NCBI RefSeq assembly: GCF_040187885.1
Contig: NZ_JBDPLH010000001.1
Location: 372,001-436,000, forward strand
DNA from: Roseateles_E cavernae
GTDB lineage: Bacteria > Pseudomonadota > Gammaproteobacteria > Burkholderiales > Burkholderiaceae_C
DNA length: 64,000 nt
Reading direction: 5' to 3'
Shown here: in pieces, positions 43,209-52,229 of the stretch
Layout: each line of letters begins with the position of its first letter
How positions within the stretch are numbered: position 1 is the first letter of the stretch
The notes under the pieces: model-generated
The model's database searches: none
Told to the model about the DNA's origin: nothing
What the model saw: only the letters and a program-made list of their open reading frames with translations
Made by a program: the position numbers and the translations under genes

Positions 43209-46022
43209 ATGAAGAGCTTCCCCCTCACCCAGATCGCCAGCGCCGTGTCGCTGGCCTTGCTGCCCGCCCTGGCATTGGCCCAGCAGGCCGCCCCCACATC
43301 GGACACCGAGACCGGCAAGAACCAGCAGCTTGAACAGGTCGTCGTGACCGGCATCCGCGCCTCGATCCAGAAGTCGATCGACACCAAGCGCATGGCCGAC
43401 ACCAATATCGAGGTGGTCTCGGCCGAGGACGTGGGCAAGATGCCCGACAAGAACATCGCCGACGCACTGTCCCGCCTGCCTGGCGTGAACGTGCAGTTCG
43501 GCGGCGCGCTGGCGATGGACGAGGCCGAGCGCGTCGCGATCCGCGGCACCAGCCCCAACCTGAACCTGGTGACGGTCAACGGCCATGCGCTGAGCTCGGG
43601 CGACTGGCACGTCGGCGACCAGGGCAGCAGCGGCCGCTCGGTCGGCTTCGGCCTGCTGCCCTCGCAGCTGATCGGCCAGTCCATCGTCTACAAGACCCAG
43701 CGTGCCGACCTGACCGAGGGCGGCATCTCGGGCAGCGTGGACATCCTGCTGCGCAAGCCGCTGGACTTCAAGCAGCGCCTGAGCGGCGAGCTGGCGGTCG
43801 GTGCCGTCTACGCGGACTTGCCCGGCAAGACCGACCCGCAGCTCAGCGGCCTGATCTCCTGGAAGAACGAGAGCAACACCTTCGGCGTGCTGCTGCAGGC
43901 CTACAAGGAAGACCGCCACCTGCGCCGCGACGGCGAGGAGACCTTCAGCTACGGCGTGATCACGCCCGCCCAGGCGGCCGCCTCGGGCAACCCCGAGCTG
44001 GCCGGCAAGCGCATGCCCGGCAGCATCAACAACGCGATGTTCGAGGGCGTGCGCGAGCGCACCGGCTTCTCGACCGTGCTGCAGTTCAAGCCCAGCGACA
44101 AGCTGGAGGCCTCGCTGAGCGGCTTCCGCAGCGTGCTGAAGGCCGACAACTACAACACCTCCGGCTTCGCGCTGCCGACCGGGCTGGTGGGGGCCGGCTG
44201 GCTGATCAAGGACGCCAAGATCGACGGCAACGTCATCAGCAGCGCGCGCCTGGAGCGCCCGGCCAATGCCCCGGCCGCCCAGCGCGTGATCGGTTTCGAG
44301 TACGACAAGATCCTGCGCGACGGCGCCGAGTCGCTGAGCTCCTTCTACGACTTCGACCTGAAATTCACGCCCACCGACAAGCTGACCCTGCGCAGCCGCA
44401 TTGGCACCACCAAGGGCCAGGGCGAGACCAAGCAGCAGCCGCAGCTGACCTTCGGCCTGATCAACCCGAATATGAGCTACAGCATCGACGCGTCCAAGGG
44501 CACCAGCTGGACGATGCTGAACGCGGCCAACCAGCCCATCGACATGGGCAATGTGTCGAACTTCGTGATGATGAGCAACACCGCAGCCGCGGTGGTGTCC
44601 AAGGACAAGGAGGACTACCTGCACCTGGACGCCGAGTACGCGGTGGGCGGCTCGCTGATCACCAACCTGAAGTGGGGCCTGCGCAGCGCCAAGCACAAGC
44701 GCAGCTATGACGTCATCGGCGCCCGCTGGAACGCCACCGATCAGGGCGTGGCCTTCATCTCCGTCACCGGCGGCCAGCTGGTGGACAACATCATCCCGCC
44801 GGGCACCTTCCCGCCGCCGGCCGGCGCCTACCCCTCGGACTGGGCCTCGGGCGTCAAGGCCCAGCTGCCGCAGGGCCTGTTCCGCTACAGCGCCGAGCAG
44901 CTGCGCGCCTTCGGCGCCCAATACATGAACTGGGATCCGGTACTGAACCGCTCGCTGACCAGCGGCTACGCGGTCGACGAGAAGAACGACGCGCTGTACT
45001 TCATGGGCGAGTTCGAGTTGAGCCCGCAGATCAGCGGCAACGCCGGCCTGCGCCATGTCAGCACCACGGTGGACTCGCTGTCCTACCAGGCGCTGACCCA
45101 GTGCGTGGCCTTGCAGCCCTGCGCCGTGCCCGGCGCCATCGTCGGCTCCAAGCTCGGCACCTATCTGCCGCGCCTGACCAGCACCAAGCATTCGGCGATC
45201 CTGCCGAGCATGAACCTGCGCTGGGACCTGCGCAGCGACCTGATCGCGCGCGCCTCGGCCTCGCGCTCGCTGGGTCGCCCGAACTACAACGAGCTGGCCG
45301 GCGCCGTCTCGCTGAACGACACCCTGCTGACCGGTACCAGCGGCAACCCGCAGCTCAAGCCCGTGCTGTCCACGAATATGGACGCCACCCTGTCTTGGTA
45401 CTTCGCGCCGCGTGCCGTGCTGTCGGGCGGCCTGTTCACGCAGCGGCTGCAGAACTACGTCAAGGCCGGGACCTCGGCGATCGAGTACTTCAACATCAGC
45501 CAGGGCAAGAACACGACGTACACCGTGACCTCGCGCGTCGGCGTCAAGGCCAAGCTGCAGGGCGCCGAGGCCGCGCTGGAGATGCCGATCGCCGGCGGCT
45601 TCGGCTTCGGCGTCAACGCCACCTATATCGACTCCGAGGACAAGGACGGCGTCGAGATGCTGGGCACCTCGAAGTGGACCTACAACCTGCGCGGCTTCTA
45701 CGAGGACGACAAGCTCTCCGCCAGCCTGGCCTGGAACTACCGCACCGACTACAGCTTCGGCTTCGTCGGCAACGGCACCAATGTCCAGCCGACCACGCCG
45801 GCCGGTGTCGTCACCACCTACAACGGCTTGCGCTACTACAAGGGCTCCGGCTCGCTGTCGGCCTCGCTGGGTTATCGCATCAACAAGGACATCAGCATCC
45901 ACCTGGACGGCAACAACCTGCTGAACCCGGTGCGCCACACCTATGACCTCAGCGAGAACGCCCCCGGCTACTGGCATGAAAGCGGCCGCCAGTTCTACCT
46001 GAACCTGCGCATGAAATTCTGA
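43209..46022 (+). CDS. TonB-dependent receptor, Xanthomonas/Caulobacter type (1 of 2)
   Basis: 937 residues. Signal peptide (cleavage after ALALA), then a TonB-box-like QVVVTGIRASIQKSID and the plug (VGKMPDKNIADALSRLPGVNV, RVAIRGTSPNLNLVTVNG). A 22-strand barrel follows, ending with aromatic FYLNLRMKF. This is the oligosaccharide/large-solute receptor subtype common in Xanthomonas and Caulobacter. It imports across the outer membrane using TonB energy. The genes downstream (NagR-like regulator, murQ, ampG-like, digH-like) point to a murein or amino-sugar ligand. AGGAGACCG Shine-Dalgarno fits ATG 43209. Confidence 0.92.
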   Translation: MKSFPLTQIASAVSLALLPALALAQQAAPTSDTETGKNQQLEQVVVTGIRASIQKSIDTKRMADTNIEVVSAEDVGKMPDKNIADALSRLPGVNVQFGGALAMDEAERVAIRGTSPNLNLVTVNGHALSSGDWHVGDQGSSGRSVGFGLLPSQLIGQSIVYKTQRADLTEGGISGSVDILLRKPLDFKQRLSGELAVGAVYADLPGKTDPQLSGLISWKNESNTFGVLLQAYKEDRHLRRDGEETFSYGVITPAQAAASGNPELAGKRMPGSINNAMFEGVRERTGFSTVLQFKPSDKLEASLSGFRSVLKADNYNTSGFALPTGLVGAGWLIKDAKIDGNVISSARLERPANAPAAQRVIGFEYDKILRDGAESLSSFYDFDLKFTPTDKLTLRSRIGTTKGQGETKQQPQLTFGLINPNMSYSIDASKGTSWTMLNAANQPIDMGNVSNFVMMSNTAAAVVSKDKEDYLHLDAEYAVGGSLITNLKWGLRSAKHKRSYDVIGARWNATDQGVAFISVTGGQLVDNIIPPGTFPPPAGAYPSDWASGVKAQLPQGLFRYSAEQLRAFGAQYMNWDPVLNRSLTSGYAVDEKNDALYFMGEFELSPQISGNAGLRHVSTTVDSLSYQALTQCVALQPCAVPGAIVGSKLGTYLPRLTSTKHSAILPSMNLRWDLRSDLIARASASRSLGRPNYNELAGAVSLNDTLLTGTSGNPQLKPVLSTNMDATLSWYFAPRAVLSGGLFTQRLQNYVKAGTSAIEYFNISQGKNTTYTVTSRVGVKAKLQGAEAALEMPIAGGFGFGVNATYIDSEDKDGVEMLGTSKWTYNLRGFYEDDKLSASLAWNYRTDYSFGFVGNGTNVQPTTPAGVVTTYNGLRYYKGSGSLSASLGYRINKDISIHLDGNNLLNPVRHTYDLSENAPGYWHESGRQFYLNLRMKF

Positions 46023-46059
46023 CGTCCGACATCAGTCGCAACCAAAGCGTCGGAATCCT

Positions 46060-46086
46060 GGCGGGGCCTCGCGCCCCGCCCCTTTT
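46060..46086 (+). terminator. Terminator after the first TonB receptor
   Basis: GGCGGGGC-CTCGC-GCCCCGCC stem followed by CCTTTT, 38 bp past the receptor stop. Transcription of gntR-murQ probably starts anew or reads through. Confidence 0.7.
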
Positions 46087-46150
46087 CTCCTACGATGTCC
46101 GGACCCGGCCGCTTCCGTCGCGGCTTCCTCTCCCCTCATCAAGACCCGCC

Positions 46151-46888
46151 ATGGACCGCGCCCAGAAACGCCAGCAGATCAAGCAGCAACTGCTGGCCAT
46201 GATCAAAAGCAATGCCAACGGCGGCCGCCTTCCGCCCGAGCGCGAGCTCAGCGAGCGCTTCGCGGTCGCGCGTGAAACCCTCCGACGCATCCTGCGCGAG
46301 CTGGAGCAGGATGGCGTGCTGGAGCGCAAGCAGGGCGCCGGCACCTTTGTATCCGGCCAGCCGGTGCTCAAGCAGCCGCAGCTGCGCTCGTTTTCCGAGG
46401 AGATGCGCGAGCGCGGCCTGACCCCGTCCAGCGAGATCCTGTCGTGCCGGCGCGTGGCGGCCGGGGCCAAGCTGGCGAGCCGGCTCAAGCTGATTCCGGG
46501 CTCGTCGGTCATGGAACTCAGGCGCCTGCGCATGGCCAACGACGAACCGATGGCACTGGAAACCACCTATCTGGTGCCGAGCCAGCTGCAAACGCTGGAA
46601 CCGGCCGAGCTGACCCGGCACTCGCTCTACGAGCTGCTGGCTCAGCGCTTCGACATCCATGTCCGCTCGGCCATGCAGCAGGTGCAGGCCACCGTGCTGT
46701 CCGAGGAGGAGGCCGATCTGCTCGAAGTGCCGGCCTTTTCACCCTCGCTGCTGGTGGAGCGCCTGACGCTGGGTGACAGCGGCGAGATCATCGAGTTCGC
46801 CAAGAGCCTCTATCGCGCCGACCGCTACCGCTTCGAGCTGCAAGTGCGCCGCCCCCCGACGGCCGCCGACCCGGAGCCTGCCACCTGA
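46151..46888 (+). CDS. GntR-family regulator with UTRA domain, NagR-like
   Basis: 245 residues. Winged helix (LPPERELSERFAVARETLRRILRELEQDGVLERKQGAGTFV split over about 26-67) and a UTRA effector domain (SFSEEMRERGLTPSSEIL, MALETTYLVPSQL, LYELLAQRF) place it in the HutC subfamily, whose NagR-type members bind amino-sugar phosphates. It is the probable repressor of the surrounding murein-utilisation genes, with GlcNAc-6-P or MurNAc-6-P as plausible inducers (inference). It precedes murQ by 45 bp. Confidence 0.9.
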   Translation: MDRAQKRQQIKQQLLAMIKSNANGGRLPPERELSERFAVARETLRRILRELEQDGVLERKQGAGTFVSGQPVLKQPQLRSFSEEMRERGLTPSSEILSCRRVAAGAKLASRLKLIPGSSVMELRRLRMANDEPMALETTYLVPSQLQTLEPAELTRHSLYELLAQRFDIHVRSAMQQVQATVLSEEEADLLEVPAFSPSLLVERLTLGDSGEIIEFAKSLYRADRYRFELQVRRPPTAADPEPAT

Positions 46889-46933
46889 CCCGGCACCCGG
46901 CCACCAGAGTTACCGCCTCAGCCAAGAAGTCCC

Positions 46934-47815
46934 ATGCTCAAGACAGAAACCCCCAACAGCGACCATTCCGACCTCGACCTCTATGACAACGCCCGGCTGC
47001 TGCAGGTGCTGGCGGACGATCAGCTGCAGGCCGTCGCCGCGCTGCGCGCCGCACTGCCGGCGCTGCAGCAGGCGGTCGAGGCCGCGCTGCCGCGCATCCA
47101 GGCCGGCGGGCGGCTGATCTATGCCGGCGCCGGCACCTCGGGGCGGCTGGGCGTGCTGGACAGCGTCGAGCTGGGCCCCACCTTCTCGTGGCCACGCGAA
47201 CGCGCCCTGGCCCTGATCGCCGGCGGCGAGTCGGCGATGTTTGTCGCGGTCGAGGGCGCCGAGGACGACGAAGCCCAGGGCGAGCGCGATCTGCAGGGCC
47301 TGGCCCTGGGCCCGAACGATGTGCTGCTGGCGCTGGCCGCCTCGGGCGGCACGCCCTATGTGCTGGGCGCTCTTCGGGCCGCGCGCGCGGCCGGTGCGCT
47401 GAGCCTGGGCTTTGCCAACAACGCGGGTGCGCCGGTGCTGGCGGCGGCGGAGATCGCCATCCTGCTCGACACCGGGCCCGAGGTGATCTCCGGGTCAACC
47501 CGGCTGAAGGCCGGCAGCGCGCAGAAGATGGCGCTGAACACCTTCTCCAGCGCGCTGATGGTCAGGCTGAACAAGGTCTACGGCAATCTGATGGTCGATC
47601 TGCGCGCCAGCAATATCAAGCTGATCAAGCGCGCGGTGGCGCTGACGATGCAGGCCAGCGGGGTCGACGAAAAGGCAGCCCGGGCGGTGCTGGAACAGTG
47701 CGGTTTCCATGTCAAGGTGGCCGTGGTGGCGCTGCGCCGCGGCTGCAGCGTCGACGAGGCCCGCGCGGCACTGGCGCGCCACCAGGACAGCGTGCGCCAG
47801 GCCCTGGCGGGCTGA
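46934..47815 (+). CDS. murQ: N-acetylmuramic acid 6-phosphate etherase
   Basis: 293 residues, normal for MurQ. The SIS sugar-phosphate isomerase-like fold has GGRLIYAGAGTSGRLGVLD, the catalytic Glu region SVELGPTF (Glu79), the second acidic motif EGAEDDE, and the signature GSTRLKAGSAQKMALN. It removes the lactyl ether from MurNAc-6-P to give GlcNAc-6-P and D-lactate in the cytoplasm. It lies between the NagR-like regulator and an AmpG-like permease gene, fixing the theme of this cluster as murein sugar use. Confidence 0.96.
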   Translation: MLKTETPNSDHSDLDLYDNARLLQVLADDQLQAVAALRAALPALQQAVEAALPRIQAGGRLIYAGAGTSGRLGVLDSVELGPTFSWPRERALALIAGGESAMFVAVEGAEDDEAQGERDLQGLALGPNDVLLALAASGGTPYVLGALRAARAAGALSLGFANNAGAPVLAAAEIAILLDTGPEVISGSTRLKAGSAQKMALNTFSSALMVRLNKVYGNLMVDLRASNIKLIKRAVALTMQASGVDEKAARAVLEQCGFHVKVAVVALRRGCSVDEARAALARHQDSVRQALAG

Positions 47816-47873
47816 GCCCGTCATTGCGCCGAGAATGGCGACGCCACCAGCTCCCCACGCCCCCGCCCCGCGC

Positions 47874-49160
47874 ATGAACAGCCACCCGCAAGACCCGACC
47901 CCACGCAGCCCCTGGACCTGGATCCCGACGCTGTACTTCGGCCAGGGCCTGCCCTATGTCGTCGTGATGACCCTGTCGGTCATCATGTACAAGAACCTCG
48001 AGGTCTCCAACACCGAGATCGCGCTCTACACCAGCTGGCTCTACCTGCCCTGGGTGATCAAGCCGCTGTGGTCGCCGCTGATCGAGCTGTTCGGCACCAA
48101 GCGGGTGTGGATCGTCGCGCTGCAGTTCGCGGTGGGCGCCTCGCTGGCCCTGGTGGCCTTGACGATACCGGCCGAGCGCTTCTTCCAGCTGACCCTGGCG
48201 ATGTTCTGGCTGATGGCCTTCTCCTCGGCCTCGCACGACATCGCCGCCGACGGCTTCTACATGCTGGCGCTGAAGCAACACCAGCAGGCCGCCTTCGTCG
48301 GCGTGCGCTCGACCTTCTACCGCATCGCCAACATCGGCGGCCAGGGCGGCCTGGTCTATCTGGCCGGCGAGCTGCAGGAGCGCACCGGCAGCATGCAGAC
48401 CGCCTGGAGCCTGGTGTTCGGCGTGCTGTGCGGCCTGTTCCTGCTGATGGGGGCCTATCACGCGCTGATGCTGCCGCGCCCGGCCAGCGACCAGCGCGCC
48501 GCGCCCCAGCATGACTGGGTCGGCGAGTTCTTCCGCGTCTTTGCCGAGTTCTTCCGCAAGCCCGGCATCTGGGTCATCCTGGCCTTTTTGCTGTTCTACC
48601 GCTTCCCCGAGGCCCAGTTGCTGAAGCTGGCCACGCCCTTTCTGCTCGACAAGCCCGAGCTCGGCGGCCTGGGCCTGAGCAATAAGGAGGTCGGCATCGC
48701 CTACGGCACGGTCGGCCTGACCGCGCTGACCCTGGGCGGCCTGGCCGGCGGCTGGGTGATCTCGAAGATCGGCCTGAAGCGCGCGCTGTGGCCGCTGATC
48801 CTGAGCATGCATGTGCCCAATATCGCCTTCCTGGCGCTGGCGCTGGCGCAGCCGGGCAATCTCTGGCTGATCAGCACGGCCCTGGCGGTCGAGCAGTTCG
48901 GCTACGGCCTGGGCTTCACCGCCTACCTGATGTACATGATCCTGGTGGCCGACGGCCCGCACAAGACGGCCCATTACGCGATCTGCACCGGCTTCATGGC
49001 CCTGGGCATGATGCTGCCGGGCATGTGGAGCGGCTGGCTGCAGGACCAGATCGGCTATCTGAACTTCTTCATCTGGGTGCTGGTCGCCACGCTGCCCTCG
49101 TTCGCGGTCGCGGCGCTGGTGAAGATCCCGGCGGACTTCGGCAGGAAGGTCGACGAATGA
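47874..49160 (+). CDS. AmpG-like MFS muropeptide/sugar permease
   Basis: 428 residues with about 12 membrane helices. The start WIPTLYFGQGLPYVVVM and SWLYLPWVIKPLWSPLIE, and SSASHDIAADGFYMLAL in helix 4-5, are hallmarks of the AmpG/acetyl-CoA-transporter-like MFS branch. AmpG imports GlcNAc-anhydroMurNAc and its peptides across the inner membrane; a sugar or disaccharide specificity is equally possible here. Its end overlaps the nagX-like start by 4 bp. ATG at 47835 is an alternative start. Confidence 0.87.
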   Translation: MNSHPQDPTPRSPWTWIPTLYFGQGLPYVVVMTLSVIMYKNLEVSNTEIALYTSWLYLPWVIKPLWSPLIELFGTKRVWIVALQFAVGASLALVALTIPAERFFQLTLAMFWLMAFSSASHDIAADGFYMLALKQHQQAAFVGVRSTFYRIANIGGQGGLVYLAGELQERTGSMQTAWSLVFGVLCGLFLLMGAYHALMLPRPASDQRAAPQHDWVGEFFRVFAEFFRKPGIWVILAFLLFYRFPEAQLLKLATPFLLDKPELGGLGLSNKEVGIAYGTVGLTALTLGGLAGGWVISKIGLKRALWPLILSMHVPNIAFLALALAQPGNLWLISTALAVEQFGYGLGFTAYLMYMILVADGPHKTAHYAICTGFMALGMMLPGMWSGWLQDQIGYLNFFIWVLVATLPSFAVAALVKIPADFGRKVDE

Positions 49161-50290
49161 GCGCCGGCCGGCTGCTGTCCCTGGATGCGTTCCGGGGCTT
49201 CACGATCGCCGCGATGCTGCTGGTCAACAATCCCGGCGACTGGGGCCATCTCTACGGCCCGCTGGCCCATGCCAGCTGGCATGGCTGGACCTTCACCGAC
49301 TGGATCTTCCCCTTCTTCGTCTTCATCAGCGGCATCGCGATGACGATCAGCCTGGGCCGCCGCGCGCAGCAGGGCGCCGACAAGCCGGCCCTGCTGGCCC
49401 AGACCGCGCGTCGCGCCTTCGTCATCATCCTCATCGGCCTGCTGCTGAACCTGATTCCCAGCTTCAATCTCGCCGAGCTGCGCATCCCCGGCGTGCTGCA
49501 GCGCCTGGGCCTGTGCACCCTGCTGGCCGCGCCCATCGTGCTGTGGTGCGGCTGGCGCGGCCAGCTGGCCTGGGCCCTGGGCCTGCTGGCGGCCTACAGC
49601 CTGGTGATGCTGCTGCTGCCGGTGCCCGGGCCTGACGGTATCTGGCGCGCCGGCTCGCTGCAGCCTGGCGAGGATGTCGGCGCCTGGCTGGACCGGCTGC
49701 TGATGGACGGTCATCTTTGGAAGCAAAGCCGGACCTGGGACCCCGAGGGCCTGCTGTCCACCGTGCCGGCCGTGGCCAGCCAGCTCTTCGGCGTGCTGGC
49801 CGGCCATCTGCTGGCGGCCCGGCGCGATCCGGGCGAGAAGGCGATGTGGTTGATGGTGTCGGGTCTTGCCGGGCTGTGGCTGGGCCAGCTGCTCGATGCC
49901 TGGCTGATGCCGATCAACAAAAGCCTGTGGACCCCGTCCTATGTGTTCGCGATGGCCGGCTGGGCCCATCTGATGTTCGGCCTGTGCTACTGGCTGCTCG
50001 ATGCGATGCCGCTGCCGCTGCTGCGCGCACGCATCGCCCGGCTGGCCCATCCGCTGATCGTCTTCGGCATGAACGCGCTGTTCCTGTTCGCGCTCTCGGG
50101 CCTGCTCGCCAAGCTGCTGGGCTTTCTCCAATGGCAGGGCCGCTCGCTGAAGGCGCTGATCTATGCGCCGATCCAGGCCCTCGGGCTGGCGCCGGTCAAT
50201 GCCTCCTTGCTGTTTGCGCTGCTGTTCCTGAGCCTGATGTATGGCATCGCCTGGCTGATGTGGCGCCAGCAATGGTTTGTGAAAGTCTGA
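49157..50290 (+). CDS. NagX-like membrane acyltransferase (DUF5009/HGSNAT type)
   Basis: 377 residues with about ten membrane helices. LLSLDAFRGFTIAAMLLVNNPGDWG and the conserved His in SWHGWTFTDWIFPFFVFISG match heparan-alpha-glucosaminide N-acetyltransferase-like proteins, which bacteria encode as NagX in GlcNAc utilisation clusters. It may acetylate amino sugars across the inner membrane; activity is not proven for the bacterial group. It overlaps the permease gene by 4 bp. Confidence 0.87.
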   Translation: MSAGRLLSLDAFRGFTIAAMLLVNNPGDWGHLYGPLAHASWHGWTFTDWIFPFFVFISGIAMTISLGRRAQQGADKPALLAQTARRAFVIILIGLLLNLIPSFNLAELRIPGVLQRLGLCTLLAAPIVLWCGWRGQLAWALGLLAAYSLVMLLLPVPGPDGIWRAGSLQPGEDVGAWLDRLLMDGHLWKQSRTWDPEGLLSTVPAVASQLFGVLAGHLLAARRDPGEKAMWLMVSGLAGLWLGQLLDAWLMPINKSLWTPSYVFAMAGWAHLMFGLCYWLLDAMPLPLLRARIARLAHPLIVFGMNALFLFALSGLLAKLLGFLQWQGRSLKALIYAPIQALGLAPVNASLLFALLFLSLMYGIAWLMWRQQWFVKV

Positions 50291-50292
50291 AC

Positions 50293-51828
50293 ATGCTCAC
50301 TCGTCGTACCGTTCTCGCCAGCGCCGCCGCACTGGCCGCCTGCTCCTCGAACCCGCCCCTGCCGGCCGGGCCGCGGCTGCGCGCCGCGCCCGAGCTGCTG
50401 GCACAGGCGCCGGCCGCGCCGCGCGAGTTCCGCGCCGCCTGGGTCGCCACCGTGGCCAATATCGACTGGCCCAGCAAGCCGGGCCTGAGCGCCGCCCAGC
50501 AGCAAGCCGAGATGCACGCCATGCTGGACCGCGCCGCCGCGCTGAAGCTCAATGCGGTGATCCTGCAGATCCGCACCAGCGCCGATGCGCTGTACGAGTC
50601 GGCGCTGGAGCCGTGGAGCGAATACCTGACGGGCGTGCAAGGCCGGTCGCCGGGCTATGACCCACTGGCGCTGTGGATAGACCAGGCCCACCAGCGTGGC
50701 CTGGAGCTGCACGCCTGGTTCAATCCCTTCCGGGCACGCCAGAACGGCGCGAAGTCGGCCCATGCGGCCAGCCATCTGAGCCAGACCCAGCCGCAGTGGG
50801 TCAAGCGCTATGGCGAGCAGCTCTGGATCGACCCGGGCGAGCCGGCCGCCGCCGAGCACACGCTGGCGGTGTTCCGGGATGTGCTGCAGCGCTACGAGGT
50901 CGACGGCATCCATATCGACGACTATTTCTACCCCTATCCGATTCCCCTGCCCGGCAGCGACCCCGCCGCCAAGCTCGAGCTGGACTTTCCGGACGACCCC
51001 GCCTGGCAGCGCTACAGCCAGGCCGGCGGCACCTTGGCCCGCCATGACTGGCGGCGCAAGAACGTCGACGACCTGATAGCGCGCCTGCACGGCATGATCC
51101 GCGCGACCAAGCCCTGGGTGCGTTTCGGCATCAGCCCCTTCGGGCTTGGCAAGCCGGCGCTGCGCCCCGAGGGCATTGCCGGCTTCAGCCAGTACGACAA
51201 GCTCTATGCCGATGTCGAGCACTGGCTGGAGCGCGGCTGGCTGGACTATCTGGTGCCCCAGCTCTATTGGCCGATGGCGCAGAAGGCGCAGGCCTTTGTG
51301 CCGCTGCTGGACTACTGGCATGGCCAGAACCCGCACCAGCGCCATGTCTGGCCCGGCCTGTTCACCAGCAAGATCACCGACAAGGCCGACAGCTGGCCGG
51401 TGGCCGAGATCCTCGGCCAGATCGAGCAGGTGCGCACACGCTATCCCGGCAGCGGCCATGCCCACTTCAGCATGATCGCGCTGCAGCAGAACCGCCGCGG
51501 ACTGGCCGACGCGCTGGCCGCCGGCCCCTATGCACAGGAGGCGCTGCCGCCGGCCTGCCCCTGGCTGGAGTCGGATGCGCCGAGCGCGCCGCTGCTCAGC
51601 CTGGTGGGGCTGGACGAGCAGACGCTGCGCCTGGCCGTCCAGCCCGGCCCTGGCAAGCCGGTGGTCCGCCATGCGCTGTGGCTGCGCTACCGGGACCAGG
51701 GCTGGCGCTTGCGCCTCATCAGCGGCAACGAGCTGAGCCTGCCGCGCGCAGGCCTGCTGGGCCTGGTGATCTCAGCCATAGACCGGGTCGGCAACGAGAG
51801 CCCGCGGCTGGCACTGGCGCTGGACTGA
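50293..51828 (+). CDS. DigH-like glycosyl hydrolase lipoprotein (GHL10)
   Basis: 511 residues. A lipoprotein signal is visible (RRTVLASAAALAACSS, lipid Cys about 17; the RR may also allow Tat export). The GHL10 barrel follows: EFRAAWVATVANIDWPS, LNAVILQIRTSADALYES, HAWFNPFRA, VDGIHIDDYFYPYP with an acidic pair, and FGISPFG. E. coli DigH (YddW) of this family cleaves murein glycan strands that amidases have stripped of peptides. A C-terminal Ig-like part ends in AIDRVGNES. It closes the first block, 2 bp after nagX-like. Confidence 0.88.
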   Translation: MLTRRTVLASAAALAACSSNPPLPAGPRLRAAPELLAQAPAAPREFRAAWVATVANIDWPSKPGLSAAQQQAEMHAMLDRAAALKLNAVILQIRTSADALYESALEPWSEYLTGVQGRSPGYDPLALWIDQAHQRGLELHAWFNPFRARQNGAKSAHAASHLSQTQPQWVKRYGEQLWIDPGEPAAAEHTLAVFRDVLQRYEVDGIHIDDYFYPYPIPLPGSDPAAKLELDFPDDPAWQRYSQAGGTLARHDWRRKNVDDLIARLHGMIRATKPWVRFGISPFGLGKPALRPEGIAGFSQYDKLYADVEHWLERGWLDYLVPQLYWPMAQKAQAFVPLLDYWHGQNPHQRHVWPGLFTSKITDKADSWPVAEILGQIEQVRTRYPGSGHAHFSMIALQQNRRGLADALAAGPYAQEALPPACPWLESDAPSAPLLSLVGLDEQTLRLAVQPGPGKPVVRHALWLRYRDQGWRLRLISGNELSLPRAGLLGLVISAIDRVGNESPRLALALD

Positions 51829-51850
51829 GCGCCCTCAGGCTCTCAGGCTC

Positions 51851-52138
51851 TCAAGCGAAGGTATCGACCAGCCCGCCTATCGTGCCGCCCCGCGCGGTGT
51901 GAAACCACAGCAGCGGCCCGAGCTCGACACTGATGCGCAGCTGCTCGTCGGCATACAGCGTCATGCTGCCCCGGCTGTAGGCCGGTGTGCTGGAACTCTT
52001 GATCGGCTGCGGCGCGCCCCCCAGCGGCTGATAGTCATGCGCCAGCGCGTCCTTGGCCCGCTGGCGATGCTGCTGCAAGGGGTCGACGGCGAAGGCCGAG
52101 GTCTGGACGGGATAACGGTAAATGTCGCCGGCACGCAA
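51851..52138 (-). CDS. Hypothetical protein, 95 aa
   Basis: A 95-residue protein without a recognised family. It contains a helical part (DPLQQHRQRAKDALAHDY) and a beta-like end (MTLYADEQLRISVELGPLLWFH). TTG at 52138 was chosen because GGAGGAG lies 8 bases before it; the frame is open to 52162. Two copies of the 8-mer CTCAGGCT sit just past its stop. Confidence 0.5.
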   Translation of the reverse strand: MRAGDIYRYPVQTSAFAVDPLQQHRQRAKDALAHDYQPLGGAPQPIKSSSTPAYSRGSMTLYADEQLRISVELGPLLWFHTARGGTIGGLVDTFA

Positions 52139-52229
52139 GCAGACGCTCCTCCATCGATGCAAGAAAACCCGGTCAAGACTCCGGGCCCAGCACCGACAGG
52201 CGACCGCCGTGCGGCAAAACTTAAATCGC

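Noticed and set aside
43065..45977. A minus-strand frame of 970 codons opposite the first TonB receptor.
   Set aside because: No family motif and biased composition; the receptor on the plus strand has a signal peptide, plug and barrel.
51834..51853. Short tandem repeat of CTCAGGCT past the digH-like stop.
   Set aside because: Only two and a half copies of an 8-mer; no evidence for function.
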